13,273 nt of DNA. Origin: B13-G4 sp030606805 (lineage in GTDB: Bacteria > Desulfobacterota > Desulfobacteria > Desulfobacterales > ETH-SRB1). The notes beneath the pieces are model-generated. The model worked only from the letters and a program-made list of their open reading frames with translations, was not told the origin of the DNA and did no database searches. The first letter of the stretch is position 1; each line of letters begins with the position of its first letter. The stretch lies in NCBI GenBank assembly GCA_030606805.1, contig JAUWFS010000081.1, positions 1-13,273 of the forward strand. Direction: 5' to 3'. The translations under genes and the position numbers were made by a program. Of this stretch, positions 1 through 8,168 are shown piece after piece.

Positions 1-137
1 CAATTGTTAATATCATTGGAAAAAGCGCAGATAGTATGCAGTATCTTTTCAGGATTCCATCCGGCCTTGAATTCCAGCCGTTCCCATTCAACAATCTGGC
101 CTGTCAATAAATTGTCTATGTTTATCGGTAATGCCAT
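1..137 (-). CDS. N-terminus of Schlafen/AlbA_2-type ATP-binding protein (partial, runs off the window)
   Basis: The gene starts at an ATG at 137 and leaves the window at position 1, so only 45 codons are visible. The translation begins MALPINIDNLLTGQIVEWER and continues LEFKAGWNPEKILHTICAFS, then NDINN. The pattern of a short leader, then xxE-W/S-x-R-x-E-F-K, then P-x-x-I-x-x-T-I-C-A-F-x-N-D, is characteristic of the AlbA_2 (Schlafen-type, COG2865-like) nucleic-acid/ATP-binding domain at the N-terminus of many predicted transcriptional regulators and ATP-dependent helicase-like proteins. No strong Shine-Dalgarno is visible (weak GAAGTG about 8 nt upstream). It lies 258 bp beyond the end of the operon on the same strand and is probably a separate transcription unit. 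Family assignment rests on the first 45 residues only; biological function is unknown. Confidence 0.72.
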   Translation of the reverse strand, partial: MALPINIDNLLTGQIVEWERLEFKAGWNPEKILHTICAFSNDINN

Positions 138-395
138 TTTAATTCACTTCAAACTTTAGTCACTTCTTAATCTAAGCTACAGACTGTGTAATGGGACGTT
201 GCTATGAAACTGCGTTATTTCACTAAATCCCATACCCCTTTTGTGCTTTTCATTCCAGTGAAATAGATAAGCATTTCACGGGACAAGTATTTATTCCCAA
301 TTTGACAAACATCAACAAATCTCGGTCCCAATAAATTTGGGGGAACGCACTTAACTTTTTAACTTATGTTTAGCCAATCAGCGAATATTTCCTAC
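138..395. other. Intergenic spacer between response-regulator gene and AlbA_2 gene
   Basis: This 258-bp non-coding stretch separates the end of the operon from the next minus-strand gene. I see no convincing intrinsic terminator for the operon. The best hairpin, CCCAA-ATTTA-TTGGG at 327-341, has only a 5-bp stem and no T-tract. The palindrome at 258-279 is listed separately. A promoter for the AlbA_2 gene must lie here or upstream, but I cannot pick a convincing -35/-10 pair by eye. Confidence 0.6.
258..279. promoter_or_regulatory. Candidate operator palindrome GTGAAAT-N8-ATTTCAC
   Basis: There is a perfect 7-bp inverted repeat, GTGAAAT (258-264) and ATTTCAC (273-279), with an 8-nt spacer. 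A further copy of the half-site ATTTCAC lies at 217-223. Sitting upstream of the AlbA_2-domain gene, it could be an operator, possibly autoregulatory since many AlbA_2 proteins are annotated as regulators. The role is inference; the repeat itself is seen directly. Confidence 0.35.
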
Positions 396-1979
396 CTACT
401 TTGGTTTCCTTTTATGCCCTAATACCGATTCCTTGGTAACCTCTCTTTGAAACATCCAACGCCTGAACGCCCCTGCTTTCATTGTAAAATATTTCATAGA
501 ATCTTTTTCGTTCGGCAATCTCCCTTTTTTCTTTATAAGCATTTTCCCGAGTTCGATTGCTATTGGCTCTCCACGTTGCTTGCTTATTTCTGGTAGTGTC
601 ATGGGGTTATTTGGCAGGCCGTTAAAAATGATGTTTAAGTTTTCTATATTTTTTAGACCGTGCTGTTTCTGCCCCGTTAGCTTTTCTCTGATGTCATCGG
701 CAAATTCAATTATTCTGTCCTTATTTTCCGAGCTTTCAATAAAACATCTTTTAAGGTCGTGTTCCAGTTCTCTCACAGTTCCGGGCCAGCTGTGGGCCTC
801 TAATGTACTCATAAAATAAGGGCCGTCTGGGTAATCGAGACCCATATCATATCTTTTATTGAATTCCTGACGAAAGTGTTCTGCCAGGATACGAATATCC
901 TTCTTCCTTTCCCGCAAAGAAGGAACATGGATTGAAAACTCGTTTAATCGATAATACAAGTCTTCTCTGAATTCACCCTCTTTTACCATGTCTTCCAGAT
1001 TCCTATGTGTTGCAAAAATCAGGCGAAGGTTTTCTAATTTCTTACCAACATTAAGTTCTCCCTTGCTGTTTACAAAACCGGGTTTGGTAGCGCATAGTGG
1101 AACTATTTCTTTTTCTTGAAGGACCCTGAGTAACGCAACCTGAATATCCGGGGTGATATCTCCAATCTCATCGAGAAAAAGCGTAGCCTTGTCTTCATTA
1201 GCCACCTGAAGAATTCCCTTGCCACCCTTTGGATCAGCGCCAGTATAGCAACCCTTTAGATAACCAAACAGTTGTGAATGAAGCAGCTTCGGATGAATAG
1301 ATGCAATATTGAAAGGTGTAAAGCTGTCCATGCCCTTTGTCGCTTCTTCCCGTCTCAACTTCATCTCCTCCCATATAGCTTTTGCTATAAGCTCTTTGCC
1401 GCTGCCCGTTTCTCCCTGGATTAATATGGAGGTATCTTCAAACCTGGCCACCTTTCTTACCTTTTCTAAAATTGCCCTCATCTGAACGGTGTTCGGATGA
1501 AAAACGAATTCGTACTTCCTTAGGTGCGATGGTATTAACCCTATCGTTCTTATATCCTGTGATCTTTCCCATATTTGAAGGAGCAGGTCGGGATCTTCGG
1601 TCAATTTGTCTTTCTCTATATATTTTTCAAGATACAATGCCGACGCGATGTATTCAGTCTTTACACTTCCATGCTTTGTCAAGACGACGATGAGCACCTC
1701 TTTCCCGTATTTGTTCTGCCAGATTTCATCTTTCTTTACACTCTCAAGCAAGCGGATTCCGGCAGGTTTCTTTGTTTTTTCAGGGCTTTCACCCGGGCCA
1801 TATAAATCCAAGAGTATGACCGAAATATCTGGATTTTGATCCAGTGCCCCGTAAAGTTTGTTTTTATCAAATGCTTCAATTAAATGGATCTTGACGTCTT
1901 TTTCCTCAAAGAGTATTTCAAGGTGATTTCTATAAGTTTGGCCATGATCATCTACGAGTAAAAAATGTTTCTCCGTCAT
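396..1979 (-). CDS. Sigma-54-dependent response regulator (receiver + AAA+ + atypical DNA-binding end)
   Basis: A 527-residue NtrC-type activator. Residues 1-145 are a receiver domain with the acidic pair D10-D11, phospho-acceptor D58 in LLDLYG, T101 and K123. An insertion of about ten residues follows D58. Residues 155-400 are the sigma-54-interacting AAA+ domain: Walker A GETGSGKE (189-196), GCYTGA at 243-248 in place of the usual GAFTGA loop, Walker B LFLDEIGD (267-274), and the FREDLYYRL arginine-finger segment (337-345). The C-terminus (about 470-527) is basic and should bind DNA, but it does not look like the usual Fis-type helix-turn-helix. The ATG at 1979 is supported by a perfect AGGAGG, which overlaps the stop codon of the preceding gene 9 bp away. 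As the last gene of a sigma-54-driven operon, it is the obvious candidate activator of the 12321-12337 promoter. Confidence 0.95.
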   Translation of the reverse strand: MTEKHFLLVDDHGQTYRNHLEILFEEKDVKIHLIEAFDKNKLYGALDQNPDISVILLDLYGPGESPEKTKKPAGIRLLESVKKDEIWQNKYGKEVLIVVLTKHGSVKTEYIASALYLEKYIEKDKLTEDPDLLLQIWERSQDIRTIGLIPSHLRKYEFVFHPNTVQMRAILEKVRKVARFEDTSILIQGETGSGKELIAKAIWEEMKLRREEATKGMDSFTPFNIASIHPKLLHSQLFGYLKGCYTGADPKGGKGILQVANEDKATLFLDEIGDITPDIQVALLRVLQEKEIVPLCATKPGFVNSKGELNVGKKLENLRLIFATHRNLEDMVKEGEFREDLYYRLNEFSIHVPSLRERKKDIRILAEHFRQEFNKRYDMGLDYPDGPYFMSTLEAHSWPGTVRELEHDLKRCFIESSENKDRIIEFADDIREKLTGQKQHGLKNIENLNIIFNGLPNNPMTLPEISKQRGEPIAIELGKMLIKKKGRLPNEKDSMKYFTMKAGAFRRWMFQREVTKESVLGHKRKPK

Positions 1980-1988
1980 TTTTTCCTC

Positions 1989-2918
1989 CTACTTTTTATT
2001 GACCAGGTATTCGATTGATTCTTTAAATTCTTTCAGTTGTTCCGGCTCCCAACCATTTTCCTCACATCCTTTATCTAACAGAGACCGTATCCGGTCTAAC
2101 GAAGTCTCTATCTTTCTTAATTCGGGGTTTTCCTTGGGGAATATGGTTTTTAATTCGGACTTTAAATCAGATAAAAGTTTCCCTGCATTGTCAAGGGCGC
2201 CAGCCTCAATAAGAAATCGATGCATTAGTTTAAATTTCTCCTTATCCGGCTTCCTGCAAAAACTCTCAACCTTGCTAATGGTACCTCTGAAGTCATTTTC
2301 CAGTTGGTGTTTCACAATTAAGATCAAATCCTCGTCGGCCGCGTCTTTTTCCCAATCAGGGCCTTCCTCTACCTTTCGCCTTAATTTTTCAAGTGAGGTA
2401 AGGGCGTCTTTAAAATCACTTTTATAACCATTATGCACTTTTTGAGCATGGATGGTGACTTTGCTTATAAAATCATCCAGTGTCGGATATACCCAGTCTT
2501 CAGGTTCATGGTAGAATGGCAGTATCAAGATATCTTCAAACTGTTCTTTTTGTAATTCTTTGCTAAGCAGGAAAAAGAGACTGATCCCCCCCTCCATGTG
2601 GCTGGCTACCGCTTTGTTGTCATGGACAATAATGGCAATATTATCCCCTGGCCGATTTTGTATAATGGGGCTAAGAGCGTGTTTTACGCAATATTCAACT
2701 GTTTTCTGATCATTTTCCTGCTGGCTGATAACAATGAACTTGGCATCAAAGAATTCATCACATAAATTGTTATTATTAGAAGTCGGTTGCTCTGGAAGAT
2801 ATTTTTTGTTGATAAAGCATATCCACGGGGCAATCTCCCCTTCTGCTTTTATTTCCAGTTTTTTCAATTCCCCAAAATCTGACCCAGAGCCACTCACTAC
2901 AATTATTTTACCAACCAT
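1989..2918 (-). CDS. Unknown 309-residue protein between kinase and response regulator
   Basis: I do not recognise this family. I place the start at the ATG at 2918, giving MVGKIIVVSGSGSDFG. It has GGAG 8 nt upstream and overlaps the kinase stop by 11 bp; an upstream in-frame start at 3095 would force a 188-bp overlap. The first half (about 1-170) alternates hydrophobic strands and helices (GKIIVVSG, AKFIVISQ, DNIAIIVHD, FEDILILPFYH), suggesting an alpha/beta nucleotide-binding-like or receiver-like fold. The second half (about 180-309) is charged and helical, with coiled-coil potential. There is no signal peptide, membrane segment or metal cluster. Its position, translationally coupled to both a histidine-kinase-like protein and a sigma-54 regulator, suggests it takes part in the phosphorelay or gates it, as an adaptor or ligand-binding partner. 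That role is inference. Confidence 0.8.
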   Translation of the reverse strand: MVGKIIVVSGSGSDFGELKKLEIKAEGEIAPWICFINKKYLPEQPTSNNNNLCDEFFDAKFIVISQQENDQKTVEYCVKHALSPIIQNRPGDNIAIIVHDNKAVASHMEGGISLFFLLSKELQKEQFEDILILPFYHEPEDWVYPTLDDFISKVTIHAQKVHNGYKSDFKDALTSLEKLRRKVEEGPDWEKDAADEDLILIVKHQLENDFRGTISKVESFCRKPDKEKFKLMHRFLIEAGALDNAGKLLSDLKSELKTIFPKENPELRKIETSLDRIRSLLDKGCEENGWEPEQLKEFKESIEYLVNKK

Positions 2919-5900
2919 TTTGCGGTCTCCGTAAAGCAAATAGCGTTTGGACCAGGCTGTATTTGTCCCGTTCTTCAATAAATTTCTCAAGATTCGATAT
3001 CTCAATAAACTTTGCCCTATGTGAAAAATCAGGAATACCACGGCCTGAAGTAACGATATAAGTGAAGTGATCCAGCCTGTTTTGGTAATCGGCAATAATC
3101 TTCTCTAAATCCTTTTGTTCCCCATTATTCATCTTGTCTATGATCCCTTGATGTATGATAAAAAAACAGGGAATTTTCTTTTCGGTCTTTGCAAGGAACT
3201 GTTTTATGACATTTAAAGATACCCGATTGTTTTCAATTGGAGTAAGCCTTACCCTCATATCGTTCAGCACTTCTCTTTTTGTTCTGGTTAACTGGGGGCC
3301 AAAATTCAAGTCGCCCTCGGTCTTTTTCCAGATTCTTTCATCAGCAATGATGACGTTCGTGGCAGACGCTTCTATAAGTTCGTAATATCTGAGCCTTTGC
3401 GATTCTTTTTCCACGGCTATAGTATAAAGCAGGCGGTAAATACGCTCATCAGCCCTGTATGGCTGATAATAAATACACCTGTCTCCTTCCCTGTTGCATT
3501 CGCCATGATTATCAAAGAGGATATTTGTGTCTTCAGGTATTTGTATGCTCTTGGTGCAAAAAATATCATCTATTCCACCGGAATGATCACCTCGCCATGC
3601 TATATTGAGACTATCAAAATTTGGGTCAATCTCCTCAATCCATTTTTTATAAAGATCCTTAACTGAGATATTATCAGGTTCATCTACTGAAACAACCCGA
3701 AGCGGAATCTGATAGTCCTGTGACTTTACATGAGCCATCAAATCGCCCATTAGTTCACTTTGCACCGCTATAAATCGATGAGAAAAACCTCTTTCATGGT
3801 AGGTTTTGAATGTTTCCATACTTTTAAAATAGATTCCATGTTTTTGGAACCGATCCAAATCCTCTTTTTCCATTCTTTTAATTATTTGATCTGAACAAAT
3901 AATAAGGGCTTCTTTGGGTTTAAACAGATAAAGTGCATATTGTAAATTTGGTTCTTCACAGGGACGATCTTGTGAACAGATTTTCTTTTCACAATCGAGC
4001 TCTATAAGCGGCTTTTTTAAGGCCTCATCTGACCATAATGATTGGTGAGGGGTTTTTTCATCGGCCTGGTTTGTGGGGCGCATCCTCAAGAAATTCGCAC
4101 AGACCCTCATTTCCTTAAGTCCCAAATTGCCGCTGTTAAGCCGGCCCTCGCTATCAACCAAAGGCTCTTTAGAGGGGTCTAACCCTGATAAAAGTTTGTT
4201 TTTCAGTTGATTGTCGCAATTACCCATGTTGTCCGAGATATTCAATTTGACAAAATCCGGGTTTCTTTCGTCTACGGATATTACTATCTCAAGGCCTTTT
4301 CCTTTCTTTAGCCAGTTTTGACCGTGCTTGGCACTATTTCTTATGAAATTTTCCAAGATCGAATAAAAAGCGTGGCACCCAATAATACCGTGCGGAATTG
4401 AAACCGTGATATCATTTCTGATTATTAATAGCTCAGGATCTTTTGACCTGAAAAAATATTTTTCCGGAGTGAATTGCCCCTCATCGTTGAGCTTATAAGA
4501 AAATTCAGGGTCAGGGAAAAATTGTTCGGATTTTGCCTCAAGGCATGTTTCGCCCCCGATTAGTACTTTAAAATGAATGTTATGGTGATTTTTAGAGCAG
4601 TCCCTTTCCTCACACACATCTCGGTGTACTCCCTCCGATAGCGCAATATAGTTAAGCAACATATCCTGTCTGAAAAAAGGAATAAGAATGTCCCTTATAA
4701 GATTCATTGATGGGCACCATGAGGGATCTGACGTGCAGATCTCTGCAATAAAATCCATGCGTTGCCTCAGATATTCATAAAACCTTACCTGCGCAAGGTT
4801 CGTTTCGGCAGTTTTCAATGATGCCGGACCGTATGACAACACGTGGCTCCCAATGTTATGGGACATGTTTCGTCCAATGATTGCGGATACTGCCGATCTG
4901 ATACTGTGTTTTAGAACTTTTTTGTTGAGCAAAAGCCTATCAAAAACCGGAATCAGTTTGTTAATGTAATACTCGCCAAGTCTTCCTACGGCTTTCTGGC
5001 TATCTTGCATCGGAAAGCATGTATATTCTGGGAATTCAAAACATATAATGTGATTTTTATATGCGGCAATATCAGGCTCCTCGATAGATGGCAAGATCCT
5101 GGAGCGAAGGATGTCTTCAAGCATAATACAGAAAAAATATGTGTTATTCTTTTGATTCTTGTAAACGGCATTGTCGGAAGAAATCTTGGTTTTAAGAAAA
5201 TTTTTAAGACCGTTTGGAATGCATTCTGTACATATTTTTGATATGTTACAGATATTCCACTCATTTTCGTATGTCAGCAGATCATCTGTTTTGCCACCTG
5301 GAAATCGTCTGAAGCAATATCGCAGCTCAGGATGGTTCTCTGATCTATTGAAAACCATGATCCTTTTCCACTCCTGCACGCAGGAAGTCTTGCGCAGGAA
5401 ATCCCGCAGGAAATCATCTTCCGGTTTACTGGAAAGCATTAGTATCTCGTGGCTTCGTGATTCATATAGAAGCTGTGAGATAGAACGAGACCAAGATGTA
5501 TATTTCTCTAAGTTTTGTTTTATAAACTTCTCTCTTTTCTCATGTTCCTCTTCATACTCAAATGGCAGTATGGATAGATTCCCTTGTATTATTCCACAAG
5601 GGCCTTCATCGATCCATGCATCATAAAATGGTATGATCAGAAAATGTCTGATTTTGGATAACTGTCTGACTTTCAAGGGGAACAATTCATTTCCATTGAA
5701 TATGTCCCCATTATCATATTTATACGCGTTGAAAAAAGGAAGCAGGTGTCGAAAGAAATAATCTTCCAGATGAAGGTCCGGCGGTTGTCTTTCGACATTA
5801 CTTGAATTCATGACCTCATCGCGTGTAAAATCTTGTTTGCCGAACCACTCACCATATTTGAAGAATTCTCCTGATTCCTGGTCCGCTATAACCCCCATCT

Positions 5901-6420
5901 CTGGATGATCGTCGGGCCTATCTCGGTAAAACAGGCGCATATCGAACCATTGGAAGTGCGTAAAATTGAATTTGTTTCCTTCCGGATCGAGCGCATCTAT
6001 AAAGGCATATTTGAGCAATTTGTCGTTTTGAATAAATTCAGAAAGGATTTTTTTTATAATACCGTCAAAAAAGAGGCGGGGATTAACTGGAAAGTTGTTG
6101 TAGAGATTGAGCAAAAAATAGTGCGGATCCTTATCGCGGTATTTTTCGATCAATTTACTATATGGATGCCTGGCAAGAAATTTCTTAAAATCATCGTTTT
6201 TTTCTACATCCAGAAAACGCTGGACATCTCTTTCGTGATCATCATCACGAAATTTCCATCTATCAACAGCATTTTGCTCATAGACAGAGAAATAATTCAC
6301 CGAAAGATCGATGGGATTATATGTGGACAGGACAACCTTCTTTTTACCCTGATCAGTGAACCGACTGATTTCTCTATTCAGTCTATAAATGTCATCTTGA
6401 AAAAACTTATGTTTTCGCAC
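2908..6420 (-). CDS. Large soluble histidine-kinase-like sensor (1170 aa) with unknown N- and C-terminal regions
   Basis: The start is a GTG at 6420 with GGGAAAG just upstream, 12 bp after the permease stop. Residues 1-480 are an unrecognised sensory region without membrane segments, containing a C-x5-C-x2-C cluster (C391, C397, C400). Residues 490-560 resemble a dimerisation/phospho-acceptor segment, GRNMSHNIGSHV (516-527), where H521 or H526 could be the phosphorylated histidine. A GHKL ATPase follows: N box ENFIRNSAKH (690-699), G1 box ISDNMGN (728-734) and G2 box SGNLGLKEMR (763-772). Unusually, another 350 residues come after the ATPase. They contain repeated strand-helix units (EALIICS, HRFIAVQ, LRVVSV; later NVIIADE, CFFIIHQ, FTYIVTSGRG) that may be degenerate receiver-like or other alpha/beta domains. 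The protein should be cytoplasmic and feed the response regulator two genes downstream. The ligand is unknown. Confidence 0.85.
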   Translation of the reverse strand: MRKHKFFQDDIYRLNREISRFTDQGKKKVVLSTYNPIDLSVNYFSVYEQNAVDRWKFRDDDHERDVQRFLDVEKNDDFKKFLARHPYSKLIEKYRDKDPHYFLLNLYNNFPVNPRLFFDGIIKKILSEFIQNDKLLKYAFIDALDPEGNKFNFTHFQWFDMRLFYRDRPDDHPEMGVIADQESGEFFKYGEWFGKQDFTRDEVMNSSNVERQPPDLHLEDYFFRHLLPFFNAYKYDNGDIFNGNELFPLKVRQLSKIRHFLIIPFYDAWIDEGPCGIIQGNLSILPFEYEEEHEKREKFIKQNLEKYTSWSRSISQLLYESRSHEILMLSSKPEDDFLRDFLRKTSCVQEWKRIMVFNRSENHPELRYCFRRFPGGKTDDLLTYENEWNICNISKICTECIPNGLKNFLKTKISSDNAVYKNQKNNTYFFCIMLEDILRSRILPSIEEPDIAAYKNHIICFEFPEYTCFPMQDSQKAVGRLGEYYINKLIPVFDRLLLNKKVLKHSIRSAVSAIIGRNMSHNIGSHVLSYGPASLKTAETNLAQVRFYEYLRQRMDFIAEICTSDPSWCPSMNLIRDILIPFFRQDMLLNYIALSEGVHRDVCEERDCSKNHHNIHFKVLIGGETCLEAKSEQFFPDPEFSYKLNDEGQFTPEKYFFRSKDPELLIIRNDITVSIPHGIIGCHAFYSILENFIRNSAKHGQNWLKKGKGLEIVISVDERNPDFVKLNISDNMGNCDNQLKNKLLSGLDPSKEPLVDSEGRLNSGNLGLKEMRVCANFLRMRPTNQADEKTPHQSLWSDEALKKPLIELDCEKKICSQDRPCEEPNLQYALYLFKPKEALIICSDQIIKRMEKEDLDRFQKHGIYFKSMETFKTYHERGFSHRFIAVQSELMGDLMAHVKSQDYQIPLRVVSVDEPDNISVKDLYKKWIEEIDPNFDSLNIAWRGDHSGGIDDIFCTKSIQIPEDTNILFDNHGECNREGDRCIYYQPYRADERIYRLLYTIAVEKESQRLRYYELIEASATNVIIADERIWKKTEGDLNFGPQLTRTKREVLNDMRVRLTPIENNRVSLNVIKQFLAKTEKKIPCFFIIHQGIIDKMNNGEQKDLEKIIADYQNRLDHFTYIVTSGRGIPDFSHRAKFIEISNLEKFIEERDKYSLVQTLFALRRPQNGW
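2927..2930 (-). promoter_or_regulatory. Ribosome binding site deciding the start of the 309-residue gene
   Basis: Reading the minus strand, GGAG lies 8 nt upstream of the ATG at 2918. This supports the short form of the protein over an extension to 3095, whose extra residues would be encoded inside the kinase gene. Confidence 0.6.
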
Positions 6421-6432
6421 AGCTCTTTCCCG

Positions 6433-7239
6433 TCAATATACCTGTTCGTTTTTTAGAGCAATTTGTGAATAAAAGAGGTTGGATGATAGAACAATTAAAA
6501 ATAACAAAAGCGATGGCGTCAGCGCATACCACCACGCTGAGTAAAGATAGTTGATGCTGTCGAAGATCATTTTTCCTAACCCCGGGTGTGGCGGCTGAAT
6601 CCCAAGGCCCAGAAAAGACAGGCCAGCCTCCATACCAATAATCTCCGGAAAATATTTGAAAGAGTAAATAAAGGCGGGACGGATGCTCATCGGAATGAGA
6701 GATCTGAAAAGAATAGACATCTCGGATTTTCCCATGGCTCTTTCCGCCACAACAAAGTCGGCAGACCTTGCCTTGATCACCCCGGCACGCACAATGCGGG
6801 CAGGCGCAACCCAGATGATAGCTGTCAGCACTAAATATGCATTAAAAAGGTTTTTCTCCATCAGGCTCATCAAAGCCGTTATAATGAGCAGGAAAGGCAA
6901 AGAAAAAAGCATTGCCGCCACCCAGTTGAACAGCCTGTCTATGAACCTGTTATAAAAAACACCTGCCAGAGACCCTGCAATGACTCCAATGAAAAAGGAT
7001 GAAAAAAGCGTCATAATTGAGACCTTAATCGTATTTGAGAAACCCACCATGACCCTGCTGAAAATATCACGACCAAGTTCATCTGTCCCGCAAATATAGT
7101 TTTGATCAGGAGGATTCAGCCTTTCTGAGAGATGAATCTGCAAGGGATCACGCGGAGAATATTTAGCACAGGCAAAACCGACAATCCAAAGCAAAACCAA
7201 AAAAAACATGAGCAGCATAATGCCCTTACCCTGTTTCAT
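6433..7239 (-). CDS. ABC transporter permease, DppC/OppC type
   Basis: A 268-residue inner-membrane permease of the peptide/nickel uptake family (BPD_transp_1). There is an N-terminal membrane segment (about 7-25), then the hallmark GTDELGRDIFSRV (51-63) of DppC/OppC proteins. Four or five more hydrophobic segments follow between about 70 and 260. The coupling-helix (EAA) region is around 162-183, FVVAERAMGKSEMSILF and following. It is slightly short for the family (usually near 280-300) but looks complete. The ATG at 7239 overlaps the upstream permease stop by 4 bp (ATGA), implying translational coupling. It pairs with the DppB-type permease to form the membrane channel. Substrate specificity cannot be read from the permease alone: peptides are most likely, nickel or other small ligands possible. 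Confidence 0.93.
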   Translation of the reverse strand: MKQGKGIMLLMFFLVLLWIVGFACAKYSPRDPLQIHLSERLNPPDQNYICGTDELGRDIFSRVMVGFSNTIKVSIMTLFSSFFIGVIAGSLAGVFYNRFIDRLFNWVAAMLFSLPFLLIITALMSLMEKNLFNAYLVLTAIIWVAPARIVRAGVIKARSADFVVAERAMGKSEMSILFRSLIPMSIRPAFIYSFKYFPEIIGMEAGLSFLGLGIQPPHPGLGKMIFDSINYLYSAWWYALTPSLLLFLIVLSSNLFYSQIALKNEQVY

Positions 7240-8168
7240 TGATTCACCTCTTTGACCAAACGGGAGTCAACCAGCGGGTATAGATATTCAAATACCAGAT
7301 TCACAAAGACAAAAAAGGCGCCATTCACGATAACCGTACACTCCAACATGGGAAAGTCCCGGCTCATAATAGATTTTATCAGGATGCTTCCTATTCCGGG
7401 AATGGAAAAGATGATCTCTACGATAAAGGCGCCTGTGAGAAGCATCGGTAAAATATTAGATAGCGCCGATAATATGGGAATAAGCGTATTCCTTAAGGCA
7501 TATCTGAATAATATTGTATTAGCTGAAAACCCCCAGGATTTTTCGGCTGTGATGTAAGGGGATTTAAGAACAGAGGACATCTCCTTTTTGAGTATTCCGG
7601 CGAGGATGGCCATAGGATAAAGGCCGAGCACAAATGCCGGTGGAATGAGATAAAGCAGGTCATTTGCCGAAGTTATGTTGCCGGAAAAAAAAGTAACCGG
7701 GGAAAAATAGAGTACAGCTATTGCAACGATAATTGCACTGAAAAAGATGGGAAGGGATGACATGAGAAAATCCAGCAGGTCTGTGCATTTTTGAAACAAG
7801 GGAGATCTGAAGGATAAGATTACAAGAAACAGATATGCAAAGACAATCGTCATGGAAACAGCTATTAGAGACAATGTGATCTTGAACCTGTTTTCGACCT
7901 CATGAAAAACATTCCGGTTGTCTATATACGAATGCCCAAAATCAAAGGTCAGTACATTTTTTAAATATTGGCCAAGTTGCACAGACAGGGGCTTGTCGAG
8001 GCCCAGCTTTTCGCGCAGATGGTCCACCTGTGTCTGTTCGGCATTGGGGCCAAGAATGGTTCTGGCCGGGTCGGACGGTATTACATGAAAAAGAACAAAA
8101 GAAAAAAATATGATACCCAAAAATATGGAAAGGTAGTAAGCAAATCGTTTTAACAAGTAGGGTATCAT
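7236..8168 (-). CDS. ABC transporter permease, DppB/OppB type
   Basis: A 310-residue inner-membrane permease. The N-terminus (MIPYLLKRFAYYLSIFLGII) and the segment VIPSDPARTILGPNA, then LREKLGLDKPLSVQLGQYL, is typical of DppB/OppB/NikB. About six membrane helices are visible, near 12-30, 100-120, 135-155, 172-192, 232-258 and 278-298. The EAA coupling region is at 205-227, followed by PILSALSNILPMLLTGAFIVEIIFSIPGIG-type sequence that is conserved in the family. Start and stop are tightly linked to both neighbours: the ATG at 8168 shares one base with the TAA of the binding-protein gene (TAATG), and its stop overlaps the next permease start. Together with the DppC-type subunit, it should form the translocation path of an importer. 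Confidence 0.94.
   Translation of the reverse strand: MIPYLLKRFAYYLSIFLGIIFFSFVLFHVIPSDPARTILGPNAEQTQVDHLREKLGLDKPLSVQLGQYLKNVLTFDFGHSYIDNRNVFHEVENRFKITLSLIAVSMTIVFAYLFLVILSFRSPLFQKCTDLLDFLMSSLPIFFSAIIVAIAVLYFSPVTFFSGNITSANDLLYLIPPAFVLGLYPMAILAGILKKEMSSVLKSPYITAEKSWGFSANTILFRYALRNTLIPILSALSNILPMLLTGAFIVEIIFSIPGIGSILIKSIMSRDFPMLECTVIVNGAFFVFVNLVFEYLYPLVDSRLVKEVNQ

Noticed and set aside
1999..2427. 142-codon open frame on the plus strand
   Set aside because: It is Ser- and Phe-rich, as expected from the complement of Glu/Lys-rich coding sequence, and lies antisense to the unknown 309-residue gene.
2919..3095. N-terminal extension of the 309-residue protein to 368 residues
   Set aside because: It would overlap the kinase coding region by 188 bp; the ATG at 2918 has GGAG at good spacing and an ordinary 11-bp overlap.
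5905..6456. 183-codon open frame on the plus strand
   Set aside because: It is antisense to the kinase gene, whose domains and coupling are clear. The translation shows no recognisable motif.
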